A stretch of DNA of 23,999 nucleotides from the NCBI GenBank assembly GCA_023230565.1, contig JALNXD010000042.1, positions 1 to 23,999 of the forward strand. Reading direction: 5' to 3'. How positions within the stretch are numbered: the stretch's first letter is position 1; each line of letters starts with the position of its first letter. Below the pieces are notes generated by a model that saw nothing but the letters and a program-made list of their open reading frames with translations, had not been told where the DNA came from and ran no database searches. A program made the translations under genes and the position numbers. The DNA is from Syntrophales bacterium. GTDB lineage: Bacteria > Desulfobacterota > Syntrophia > Syntrophales > UBA2210. Shown one piece after another: positions 7,869 through 15,339 of this stretch.

Positions 7869-8984
7869 TTAATCGGCATAGCTTTCTTTTACCGCCTGCT
7901 GAATATCTTTGTAGGTGACTGTTCCGGTGAAATTTTCATTATCATCGAGTACACAGAAAAGTGGCAGATCGTACATAAGCATGAATGAGAGTACATCCCT
8001 GAGCGATGTGCGTTCTTTAAGAAACAAGGGATATTTTTCAGCCAGACCTGCGACAATTCCTTTTTCGTATGAAAGAGTTGCCTGTGTCACATATCCTGCA
8101 GGCATGGTTCCATCGATTACTATTCCGTAGCGGAATCCTTTTTCTTTTAAAAAATGTAAGGCGTTCTCCGTGCGTTCATCTGCCCTGAGTATGTTTTCAG
8201 GGTGGCGGTTCATCACATCGGAGACTCTCATCAGTCCAAGGACTTTCAATGCGCGGTCGGCTCCGACAAAGTCTGCGACAAATTTGTTCTTCGGTTGAGT
8301 GAGAATAATCTCGGGAATGTCGTATTGAACCAACTTGCCTTTATCAAAAAGGGCTATGCGATCGCCCACCTTTATTGCTTCGTGTATGTCGTGAGATACA
8401 AAGGCAATCGTCTTTTTGAGTTTTGCCTGAAGCCTGAGAAATTCGTTTTGAATCTGCTCTCTGTTAATGGGATCAATAGCGCCGAAGGGCTCATCCATGA
8501 GGAGTATGTCAGGATCGGCTGCAAGCCCCCGGGCTACACCAATGCGTTGCTGTTGTCCGCCTGAAAGTTCCGCTGGATAGCGGTTCCGATAGATACCCGG
8601 GTCAAGATTGACCAATTGGAGCATTTCGTCCACTCTTTTTTCTATCTCATTTTTTTCCCATCCCATCAGGCGCGGCACTATGGAAATATTATCTGCAATT
8701 GTCTTGTTCGGAAAAAGACCGATCGCCTGTATGACATACCCGAGCCGCTGTCGTAATTGTACCGGATTGACATCCATAATATTTTGATTATCTATGTAAA
8801 TGTTGCCTCGAGTAATGGCTTCCAGCCTGTTTGTAAGGCGCAGCGTCGTTGTCTTGCCGCAGCCTGACGGCCCCAGCAGCACAACAATTTCACCTTTCGG
8901 TATAGTGAGATTAAGATTATCCAGGGCAGTAACTGCATTTCTGCCGCTCCCGAATATCTTGGTTACCGATTCATACGTAATCAT
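7869..8984 (-). CDS. OpuC-type ABC importer ATPase with tandem CBS domains
   Basis: This is the cytoplasmic ATPase that powers osmolyte uptake. Walker A GPSGCGKTT is at residues 38-46, the signature LSGGQQQR is in the middle, Walker B ILLMDEPFG follows, and the switch histidine lies in FVSHDIHEAIK. Residues from about 250 carry two CBS domains (VSDVMNRHPENIL and YPLFLKERTSLRDVL). In OpuA-type importers such domains sense ionic strength or nucleotides. The 371-residue length matches OpuCA. It is the first gene of the operon; the ATG at 8984 follows GAGG by about 6 nt. The family assignment is firm and the sensing role is from family knowledge. Confidence 0.92.
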   Translation of the reverse strand: MITYESVTKIFGSGRNAVTALDNLNLTIPKGEIVVLLGPSGCGKTTTLRLTNRLEAITRGNIYIDNQNIMDVNPVQLRQRLGYVIQAIGLFPNKTIADNISIVPRLMGWEKNEIEKRVDEMLQLVNLDPGIYRNRYPAELSGGQQQRIGVARGLAADPDILLMDEPFGAIDPINREQIQNEFLRLQAKLKKTIAFVSHDIHEAIKVGDRIALFDKGKLVQYDIPEIILTQPKNKFVADFVGADRALKVLGLMRVSDVMNRHPENILRADERTENALHFLKEKGFRYGIVIDGTMPAGYVTQATLSYEKGIVAGLAEKYPLFLKERTSLRDVLSFMLMYDLPLFCVLDDNENFTGTVTYKDIQQAVKESYAD

Positions 8985-9227
8985 GGAAAGCCTCGTAAGC
9001 CCTTCACACCGGGCAGGAGGGTTTTATGTCCGGACATCTGAAGATGTAATGACTGTCAGCTTCTTTAAAAGCTTCTCATGCCGGCTACGCTGGCAATATA
9101 ACAGGAAGAAAATTAAACTCGCGCATATTTGTTACGGCGCTCTTCATTATTTACATTGTGGGTACGTACCATAGGGTACCGGACTTGTCAATTATGCCCG
9201 GCAGGAGACAAGCAAAAAGAAAAAATA
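8985..9227 (-). promoter_or_regulatory. Upstream region of the osmolyte importer operon
   Basis: This gap of 243 nt carries no gene. A 12-bp perfect palindrome (ATGTCCGGACAT) sits at 9026-9037, about 40 nt before the importer start. Further up, GGTACGTACC (9161-9170) and GGTACC (9175-9180) are two related palindromes immediately downstream, on -, of a consensus TTGACA at 9186-9191. No good -10 at 17 nt is evident, so the promoter call is tentative. The palindromes could be operator sites for an osmotic regulator. Confidence 0.3.
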
Positions 9228-9854
9228 CTACATGACTGCATTCATTATGTGCCGTTCGATAAGATTCATAAGTTCTTCTCTTTGAAATTTCTTTAAGTTC
9301 CAGCTTCTCAAAGGATAAAGAGAAAGCTCGTAAATTATCATATTTGCGGCAAAGGAGGCATCATCAAAATTAAAAACCTTTTTTTCTTTACCTTTTTTTA
9401 ATATTTCTTCTATCTGTTTTACGAAATTGCTTTCTCTTTCCATAATAATCTTCAGTAAATCTTTTGGAAGCAGCTTCGATTCACGGTAGAGTAAAAGAAT
9501 TTCATCCCGGTGCCTGGAACCGAATGTAAGCAACTCATGTATGACGGTCTGCAACTGCTTTCCTGGATCTTCAATACTCGTTATGCATTGATTTTCAAAA
9601 AGACGTATCTCCGGTTCGTGAACCATTTCGAACACACGAAACAGTATATCTTCCTTACTGTCGATAAAATAATAAAGATTCCCTACATCTATGCCGGTTT
9701 CCCTGGAAATTTCCCTCATGGATGTCTGCGCATATCCTTTTTTTGAAAAAAGTTTTGCCGCCTTTTTTATGATCTGAAATCGCCTTGTTTTAAACAGAAT
9801 ACTGTTTTTTTCCGCTATTGGCCCGTTGCAGGTTCCCTGTTTTTTTTTCATCAT
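9228..9854 (-). CDS. TetR/AcrR family transcriptional regulator
   Basis: This 208-residue repressor-type protein has an N-terminal helix-turn-helix. IIKKAAKLFSKKGYAQTSMR (residues 28-47) and ISRETGIDVGNLYYFIDSKE (49-68) fit the TetR consensus closely. The rest is helical and variable, as expected for a ligand-binding and dimer domain, with one Cys at position 9 before the DNA-binding part. The first ATG at 9854 has only a weak GGGA upstream; a second ATG follows directly. It diverges from the flavoprotein gene at 10102 with 247 bp between, so it most likely controls that cluster and perhaps itself. The inducer is unknown, though an acyl-CoA or small aromatic or alicyclic compound would fit the neighbours. 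Confidence 0.88.
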   Translation of the reverse strand: MMKKKQGTCNGPIAEKNSILFKTRRFQIIKKAAKLFSKKGYAQTSMREISRETGIDVGNLYYFIDSKEDILFRVFEMVHEPEIRLFENQCITSIEDPGKQLQTVIHELLTFGSRHRDEILLLYRESKLLPKDLLKIIMERESNFVKQIEEILKKGKEKKVFNFDDASFAANMIIYELSLYPLRSWNLKKFQREELMNLIERHIMNAVM

Positions 9855-9886
9855 GAATCCCGGTTCTTTGGATGAGATGAGAAATT

Positions 9887-9913
9887 TTTATATTAAACGG
9901 TTTTGAGTGTCAA
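9887..9913 (-). promoter_or_regulatory. Promoter candidate for the TetR-type regulator
   Basis: On - there is a consensus TTGACA (9908-9913) and a TATAAA (9887-9892), separated by only 15 nt, shorter than the usual 17. It lies about 33 nt before the ATG, which suits a regulator promoter. The short spacing keeps confidence low. Confidence 0.35.
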
Positions 9914-9933
9914 CTGATTGAAAAAAATTCTTC

Positions 9934-9960
9934 TTGACGCTGTTCCGGTGATCATATAAC
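9934..9960 (+). promoter_or_regulatory. Promoter candidate for the flavoprotein/4-HBD-like/SDR group
   Basis: TTGACG (9934-9939) and TATAAC (9955-9960) are separated by 15 nt. It is back to back with the regulator's promoter candidate, 20 bp away, so a single bound repressor could block both. The leader to the ATG at 10102 would be about 135 nt. Confidence 0.35.
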
Positions 9961-10028
9961 AACGCACATTGTAAATTATAAAAACAGTAATGGCAACAAC
10001 AAACAAATTTGAATTTGAAATAAAATGA

Positions 10029-10040
10029 CGGGAATTCCCG
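10029..10040. promoter_or_regulatory. 12-bp palindrome CGGGAATTCCCG, candidate operator
   Basis: This perfect palindrome lies between the + strand promoter candidate and the flavoprotein start. Its position suits a TetR-type operator or roadblock site. A second copy was not found in this divergent region. Confidence 0.3.
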
Positions 10041-10101
10041 CAGCGGTTTGAGGATGAAGAAGCCGGTTTATTCCTGAAACTAAATCAACAGGAGAGAATA
10101 T

Positions 10102-12060
10102 ATGAAAACACTTGAGCACTTATTGGCCCCGATAAAGATCAGAAATCTTACCCTTCCCAACCGTCTTGTAATGCCGCCGATGGGAACATCACTCGGAAAC
10201 AGAGACAGCACGGTGAGCGAGGCGAATCTTGCGTATATGAAACGCAGGGCGCAAAGCGGCGTCAGCCTCATTATCACGGAAATTACAGAAGTTCATCCTC
10301 TGGGTCTTTCTTCGCCCACTTGTATTGGAATTTGGGATGACAAATTCATTCCGGGTTTACAAAAGCTTTCCAATGTGGCCCACTCGCAGGGAAGCAAAAT
10401 TGCCTTGCAGCTTCACCATACGGGGCGTGAAAATTACATCCTCCTGAAAAAGAAACAAGCAATCGCGCCTTCAGCTATCCCAAGTTACATTTTCGGTTTT
10501 CTCGGTGCGCCTCGTGAAATGACTTCGGAGGAAATCGAGGAGGCAATTGCCGCTTTCGGTGCCGGTGCCAGAAGGGCGAGGGAAGCGGGATTCGATGCCG
10601 TGGAACTACATGGCGCTCATGGATATCTCCTTATGCAGTTTCTCTCCGCGCATTCAAATCGGCGCACGGATGAGTATGGCGGTGATTTCAAGGGAAGATC
10701 ACGATTTATGCTTGACTGTCTCAAGGAAGTCCGCAGACAGGTGGGAGATGATTTTCCCATATCGATCAGGGTTTCGGGAGAGGAGTGCATAAAGAATGGA
10801 TATACCATATCCGATGTGCAAACGATTATTCCGGACCTTGTGACGGCAGGTGCGGATATGATCAATGTTTCTTTCGGAACCCACGGCAGTCCGGAAGTCA
10901 ATATCGATACGCCGAATCCAAGTGCACCCATCGAGTTTGATCCGGGATTCAAGGCGCACCTGGCGCGTAAAGTAAAAGAAGTCACAACGGTGCCGGTTAT
11001 TTCAGTCGGACGCTATACTGATCCTTTTTTCATGGATGAGGTAATTGCCAGGGGCGACGCCGATATGATAGCAGTCGGACGCCAGCAGTTAGCCGATCCG
11101 GATTTCCTGAAAAACGCACGTGAGGGACATCCCGAGGATACTCTGGAATGCCTCGCATGTAACCAGGGCTGTATTGAACGATTGGCCCTGGAGCAGATGC
11201 CTATCCGGTGTGCAATCAACCCCCAGACTGGTCAGGAACTCATTTATCCGGAAGGTCCTGCAGCCGAAAGCAAGAATGTCTGGGTGGTCGGCGGCGGTCC
11301 GGGAGGTCTCACGGCAGCCTTTGAGGCAGCGCGTCTCGGCCACAAGGTTACCCTCTTTGAGAAAGAGATAAGCACAGGAGGCCAGTTGCTCTTTGCGGAA
11401 AAGGCGCCCCATAAATCGGTCTACGGCCGCTATGTGCGGACGCTTGCGGCAAAATGCATCAAGCAAAATGTGATCATAAAGACAAGTACGGAAGTTACTG
11501 GACAGATGATCGAAGAGGGAAAGCCTGATGCTGTCATTCTCTCTGTCGGTGCCGAAAAGTTGCCGTGTCCTGTTGAAAATGTTACGTCTTCAATCGTTTG
11601 TGATGCGTGGCAGATCCTGGACGGTTCGGTCTCACCGGGCAATAATGTAGTCGTAATCGGCGGAGGGCTCGTGGGGATGGAAACGGCCGATTTCCTGCGC
11701 GAAAAAGGGGTTCGAAATATCACTGTGGTAGAAGTGCTCAAAAAACCGCCGGTACTGCCGATATCTGCCCATGGCTTCATGCTTCACACACGGTTGAAGA
11801 GCGAGGGAATTAAACTCCTTCTTGGCACGAAAGTGAAGGCGATAGAAGAGAGCGCCGTTATTCTCGAAAAAGATGGCAGTGAAACCAGAATTGAGCCGGT
11901 GGATCAGGTGATTGTTGCTGTCGGAGTTACTCCAAGAACTATACTCAAGGCGGTACTTGAAGAGAAAGGTATAAGGCACTTCATTATAGGAGATGCTTCG
12001 ATGCCGCGTCGGATAATAGAAGCCACAACAGAAGGCGCCCAGGCTGCCTGGGATATCTGA
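10102..12060 (+). CDS. NADH:flavin oxidoreductase, 2,4-dienoyl-CoA reductase / BaiCD type (FMN, FAD, [4Fe-4S])
   Basis: This 652-residue enzyme is built like FadH, BaiCD/BaiH and trimethylamine dehydrogenase. Residues 1-340 form an old-yellow-enzyme FMN barrel that includes HGAHGYL (170-176, with the likely catalytic Y175). C350, C353, C357 and C370 give the CX2CX3CX12C ligands of a [4Fe-4S] cluster. Then come two nucleotide-binding folds: GGGPGG at 397-402 for FAD and GGGLVG at 520-525 for NAD(P)H. Such proteins reduce conjugated enoates or enoyl-CoAs, including 3-oxo-delta4 steroid acids in the Bai pathway. AGGAGA precedes the ATG. It is the first gene of the + strand group opposite the TetR regulator. 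The substrate cannot be inferred from sequence alone. Confidence 0.9.
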   Translation: MKTLEHLLAPIKIRNLTLPNRLVMPPMGTSLGNRDSTVSEANLAYMKRRAQSGVSLIITEITEVHPLGLSSPTCIGIWDDKFIPGLQKLSNVAHSQGSKIALQLHHTGRENYILLKKKQAIAPSAIPSYIFGFLGAPREMTSEEIEEAIAAFGAGARRAREAGFDAVELHGAHGYLLMQFLSAHSNRRTDEYGGDFKGRSRFMLDCLKEVRRQVGDDFPISIRVSGEECIKNGYTISDVQTIIPDLVTAGADMINVSFGTHGSPEVNIDTPNPSAPIEFDPGFKAHLARKVKEVTTVPVISVGRYTDPFFMDEVIARGDADMIAVGRQQLADPDFLKNAREGHPEDTLECLACNQGCIERLALEQMPIRCAINPQTGQELIYPEGPAAESKNVWVVGGGPGGLTAAFEAARLGHKVTLFEKEISTGGQLLFAEKAPHKSVYGRYVRTLAAKCIKQNVIIKTSTEVTGQMIEEGKPDAVILSVGAEKLPCPVENVTSSIVCDAWQILDGSVSPGNNVVVIGGGLVGMETADFLREKGVRNITVVEVLKKPPVLPISAHGFMLHTRLKSEGIKLLLGTKVKAIEESAVILEKDGSETRIEPVDQVIVAVGVTPRTILKAVLEEKGIRHFIIGDASMPRRIIEATTEGAQAAWDI

Positions 12061-12081
12061 AACATTTTTTTACAATTCTTT

Positions 12082-12112
12082 AAGGCTGCCGCGCACCAGG
12101 TGAGGCAGCCTT
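12082..12112 (+). terminator. Hairpin after the flavoprotein gene
   Basis: Perfect 9-bp arms AAGGCTGCC (12082-12090) and GGCAGCCTT (12104-12112) surround a 13-nt loop. They are followed by a pyrimidine-rich CTTCTCT rather than a pure T-run. It may terminate or attenuate transcription between the first and second gene. The rest of the 139-nt gap holds a second hairpin at 12141-12165 (CGCTT/AAGCG inner stem, ATCC/GGAT outer stem), just before the next ribosome-binding site. Confidence 0.5.
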
Positions 12113-12186
12113 CTTCTCTGGGAGATTAAAATAAGTAAATATCCCGAACGCTTTGTAAGCGGGATTCGGGTACAAGAACCTTTGAA

Positions 12187-12192
12187 AGGAGG
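12187..12192 (+). promoter_or_regulatory. Strong Shine-Dalgarno that fixes the start at 12200
   Basis: AGGAGG ends 7 nt before the ATG at 12200. An in-frame TTG at 12182 lies upstream of, and its frame runs through, this site, so it is not the start. Confidence 0.8.
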
Positions 12193-12199
12193 CAATGAA

Positions 12200-13714
12200 A
12201 TGATCAGGACAGCCGAACAATATCTGGAGAGGATCAACGACGGGCGTGAAATCTATTGCCTGGGCGAAAGGGTAAGAGATATGCGCACTCATCCGACAAT
12301 GAGCGCTATCATCCGTTTCGGTGCAATGGATTATGTCATACCCAATGATCCGCGTTACCGAGATCTTTTTGTTACTAAAAATGAAGAAGGCGAAGAAGTG
12401 AATTTTCTTCTGACGGCGCCCAGATCCGCCGAGGATTTGCTGCGAAGAAGGGAATGCTATATGACGGGTATGCGCGCAGGCGGTGTTATGCTTCACTGCA
12501 TGGGCATCGATGCGCTGGCGGCGATTACTGTGGCTGCAGGCAAAATGGATAAGGCTTTAGGTACTCGCTACAGCGATAATGTGGAAGCATATCGTAAATA
12601 TTTACAGAAAGAAGATCTCGGAATTACCGGGGCAATAACCGATGTGAAAGGCGACAGGAGTCTGCATCCTTCAAAACAGGTTCAGCATCCCGACTTTTAC
12701 CTTCGAATAGTCGAACGCCAAAAAGATGGTATCATTGTCCGCGGTGCGAAAATTCACATAAGTGCTACACCCTGTGCAGATGAAGCGATAATCGTTCCCT
12801 GCCGTACGCATGGTGAAGATGATAAGGATTATGCACTCTCATTTGCAGTTCCTCTCAATACGAAAGGGGTCAAACTCCTTGGAGTGGAGCCGATGGTTCG
12901 CGTGTACGGTGAGGAAGGCCGTTTTGATTATCCGTTTGCCGATATGATTCAACCCACTGAATGTATGATCGTGTTCGATGATGTGTTCATTCCCTGGGAG
13001 CGCGTTTTTATGTGCGGTGAATGGCAGTTCTCCCGCGATATCGTATATGCGTTTGCCACTTTTCACCGACTTTTCGGCGCTTCAAAGATGGTTCCGGAAC
13101 TCGAGCGCCTGACTGGGCTGGTTGCGTTAATTGCTGAATATAACGGTGTTGACAAAGTCGGGCATATTCGTGAAAAACTCGCACGCATGGCGTATATTAC
13201 TCATACGGTCGAGGCTTTGGGGCATGCGGCCTGTATTAACAGTTCACCCGAACCTTCTTCAGGTATTCAGATTCCCAATCTGATGAGCATCAATGCGGCC
13301 AAATATACATTTGCCAGTAATTTCCATGATATGTGTAAAATCGCCCACGATGTGGCCGGCGGTCTGGCTACGACGGTGCCTACGTATAAGGATTGGAACA
13401 ATCCCGAACTTAAACCCTATATAGAGAAGTACCTGGGCGCAAAAGCAGGAGTGGCAACCGAGGACCGGATAAGGGTCTTCAGGGCGATCAAAAATGCAAC
13501 ACATAATTTCCTTCAGATAGACCATGTAAACGGGGAAGGATCGCTTGCCGCTCAGCAGATGTTCCTTTACAACAGTGCCGACTGGAATAAGTTCAAAGCA
13601 GCCGCTAAACGCCTTGCGCATGTCGACGGCTGGCAGGATGATCCTCATTACGGGACTGTACCCGGATATGAAGATGTAACAATGCCGCCTGTTGACGAAT
13701 CGTATACTTTGTAA
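12200..13714 (+). CDS. 4-hydroxybutyryl-CoA dehydratase/HpaB superfamily flavoprotein with incomplete cluster ligands
   Basis: This 504-residue protein belongs to the superfamily of 4-hydroxybutyryl-CoA dehydratase (AbfD) and the HpaB flavin monooxygenases, which share the acyl-CoA dehydrogenase fold. It resembles AbfD along its length: TAEQYLE at the start, ITDVKGDRS (residues 145-153), LRIVERQKDGIIVRGAK (168-184), VFDDVFIPWERVF and DVAGGL. In AbfD the [4Fe-4S] cluster is held by C99, C103, H292 and C299. By remembered alignment, C103 and H292 are kept here as C100 and H289. C99 becomes V96, and C299 becomes S295 with a one-residue gap nearby. A normal cluster and the radical dehydration are therefore doubtful. 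It may be a cluster-free flavoenzyme (monooxygenase, dehydrogenase or isomerase). It is followed 43 nt later by the dehydrogenase gene, probably in one transcript. Confidence 0.8.
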   Translation: MIRTAEQYLERINDGREIYCLGERVRDMRTHPTMSAIIRFGAMDYVIPNDPRYRDLFVTKNEEGEEVNFLLTAPRSAEDLLRRRECYMTGMRAGGVMLHCMGIDALAAITVAAGKMDKALGTRYSDNVEAYRKYLQKEDLGITGAITDVKGDRSLHPSKQVQHPDFYLRIVERQKDGIIVRGAKIHISATPCADEAIIVPCRTHGEDDKDYALSFAVPLNTKGVKLLGVEPMVRVYGEEGRFDYPFADMIQPTECMIVFDDVFIPWERVFMCGEWQFSRDIVYAFATFHRLFGASKMVPELERLTGLVALIAEYNGVDKVGHIREKLARMAYITHTVEALGHAACINSSPEPSSGIQIPNLMSINAAKYTFASNFHDMCKIAHDVAGGLATTVPTYKDWNNPELKPYIEKYLGAKAGVATEDRIRVFRAIKNATHNFLQIDHVNGEGSLAAQQMFLYNSADWNKFKAAAKRLAHVDGWQDDPHYGTVPGYEDVTMPPVDESYTL

Positions 13715-13757
13715 TTAACAGGTACATAAATGATAATGTAGAAATGAGGGAGATCGT

Positions 13758-14537
13758 ATGAATGTAAAAGACAAAGTGATAGTGGTCACAGGGGGTGCAT
13801 CCGGTATTGGAGAGGCGATGTGCCGCAGGTTTGCAGCAGAAGGGGCGAAAGGAGTTGTTGTATCGGATTATAATGGCGAAGGGGCGGTAAGAGTAGCGGA
13901 CGAGATCGGTGGTCTTGCGGTACAGGCTGATGTAGGCAGGGAAGAGGACATCAAAAAGCTTGTCGACATGACCATAAAAAAATATGGTCCTATAGACTTA
14001 TTTTGTTCGAACGCGGGAATTTCCGCAACGGGAGGTGCTGAGGCGCCGGATGCTTTGTGGCAGCGCTGCTGGGACGTGCATGTCATGTCCCATGTATTTG
14101 CCGCCAGAGCAGTGCTGCCGTCCATGATCGAACGAGGAGGCGGATATCTGCTTCCGACGGGCTCAGCCGGCGGACTTCTTACCACTTTGGGCGCCGCACC
14201 CTATGCGATCAGTAAACATGCCGCTGTTGCTTTTGCGGAATGGCTTTCAATCACTCACGCCCATCAGGGAATAAAAGTCAGCTGCCTCTGTCCTCTGGGA
14301 GTCAAAAGCGGTATGCTTTCCGAAGAAACAGAAGGGGTAGGGACTTTGCTTATGCAGACAGCCGTAACTCCCGAAGTAGCCGCGGACTGCGTTATAAAAG
14401 GATTGGAAAAAGAAGAATTCCTGATACTGACACACCCGGAGGTTGCCGATTTTTTCAGGCACAAAGCGGGTAACTATGAACGATGGCTGAGGCACATGCG
14501 CCGTGAACAGGCAGAGTATGTGCTCGGGGAAAAATAA
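13758..14537 (+). CDS. Short-chain dehydrogenase/reductase (NAD-type)
   Basis: This is a classical 259-residue SDR oxidising or reducing an alcohol/ketone pair with a nicotinamide cofactor. Cofactor motif TGGASGIG is at residues 11-18, D37 after the second strand suggests NAD(H), and NAG is at 85-87. The catalytic S136, Y149 and K153 (YAISK) are all present. The usual structural Asn of helix 4 (DVN) is replaced by H108 (WDVHVM). GAGGGAG lies upstream of the ATG at about 6 nt. It is the last gene of the + strand group, so it probably acts on the same substrate chain as the two flavoproteins. The substrate is not predictable. Confidence 0.9.
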   Translation: MNVKDKVIVVTGGASGIGEAMCRRFAAEGAKGVVVSDYNGEGAVRVADEIGGLAVQADVGREEDIKKLVDMTIKKYGPIDLFCSNAGISATGGAEAPDALWQRCWDVHVMSHVFAARAVLPSMIERGGGYLLPTGSAGGLLTTLGAAPYAISKHAAVAFAEWLSITHAHQGIKVSCLCPLGVKSGMLSEETEGVGTLLMQTAVTPEVAADCVIKGLEKEEFLILTHPEVADFFRHKAGNYERWLRHMRREQAEYVLGEK

Positions 14538-14561
14538 AATAAATATAATACACTCATCCAG

Positions 14562-14599
14562 GAACAGAAGCATGAGCCCATGGGCTCATGCTTCTGTTC
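14562..14599. terminator. 38-bp perfect palindrome after the SDR gene
   Basis: The 19-base arm GAACAGAAGCATGAGCCCA is followed directly by its exact reverse complement, with no spacer. It begins 25 nt after the SDR stop. As RNA it would form a long hairpin with a minimal loop, but no T-run follows on + and the other side has only weak A-richness. It may be a factor-assisted terminator, an mRNA-end stabiliser or a palindromic repeat element. The rest of the gap to 14771 is AT-rich, with a small CAACG/CGTTG hairpin around 14701-14716. Confidence 0.7.
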
Positions 14600-14771
14600 T
14601 GCCATAAGATTATTGAACTTTTATCCGGCAGAAAGCGCAAATAAATTTGAAAGAGAATAAAATTAATTGTACCATCATAACTGCCATACACCGATTTCAC
14701 AACGTTACTCGTTGCAGTAAAAACGACTAGTCAATAAGAAATCCAGTAAAATAAGCGTTGAGGAGGCCGCT

Positions 14772-15302
14772 ATGAACAAGTTTCTTGACCGTATTTATCG
14801 TGCTGCCAAGTTGGATGCCAACTTGTACGAAGAGGTAGAAGCGGATAAAACAGCAATGCGTGATGCGATTTCCGTCGTTATTCTTTCAGGTCTTGCAGCA
14901 GGGATAGGAACAGTAGGAACAATGGGGATGCAGGGAATCCTGGTTGGAACGGTTGCCGCTCTTGCAGGCTGGTTCATATGGGCATATCTCACCTATTTTA
15001 TAGGAACAAGGCTTCTTCCGGAGCCTCAGACCAGATCGGATCCCTCCGAGATGCTGAGAACGATCGGTTTTGCAAGTTCGCCCGGATTAATAAGAATATT
15101 GGCGGTCATACCCGGTGCCGCAAGCATTATTCTTTTTGCGGCGGCTATCTGGAGCCTCGCGGCCATGGTGATTGCGGTACGGCAAGCGCTCGATTACCGG
15201 AGCACGATGCGGGCGATAGGCGTGTGCGCCATCGGTTGGGTAATACAAATCGTGATAATAGGGGTGATTTTTTATATTTCAGGAGGCGCCGCCTCATCGT
15301 AA
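14772..15302 (+). CDS. Yip1 family integral membrane protein
   Basis: A 176-residue protein with a short amphipathic N-terminus (FLDRIYRAAKLDANLYEEVE) and about five hydrophobic segments between residues 30 and 172. The pattern, a polar N-terminal helix followed by glycine/alanine-rich membrane helices with SDPSEMLRTIGFASSPGLIR in the middle, is typical of bacterial Yip1-domain proteins. Their function is unknown. AGGAGG ends 5 nt before the ATG. It stands alone between the palindrome and the convergent catalase gene, only 37 nt from the latter's stop. It is likely an inner-membrane protein. Confidence 0.75.
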   Translation: MNKFLDRIYRAAKLDANLYEEVEADKTAMRDAISVVILSGLAAGIGTVGTMGMQGILVGTVAALAGWFIWAYLTYFIGTRLLPEPQTRSDPSEMLRTIGFASSPGLIRILAVIPGAASIILFAAAIWSLAAMVIAVRQALDYRSTMRAIGVCAIGWVIQIVIIGVIFYISGGAASS

Positions 15303-15339
15303 GATCAGAGAAACGGGTTCGGTCCTGACCAGAAACGAA

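Noticed and set aside
12182..12199. TTG start six codons upstream in the 4-HBD-like gene
   Set aside because: It would place the strong AGGAGG inside the coding sequence and has no ribosome-binding site of its own. The ATG at 12200 aligns with the family N-terminus.
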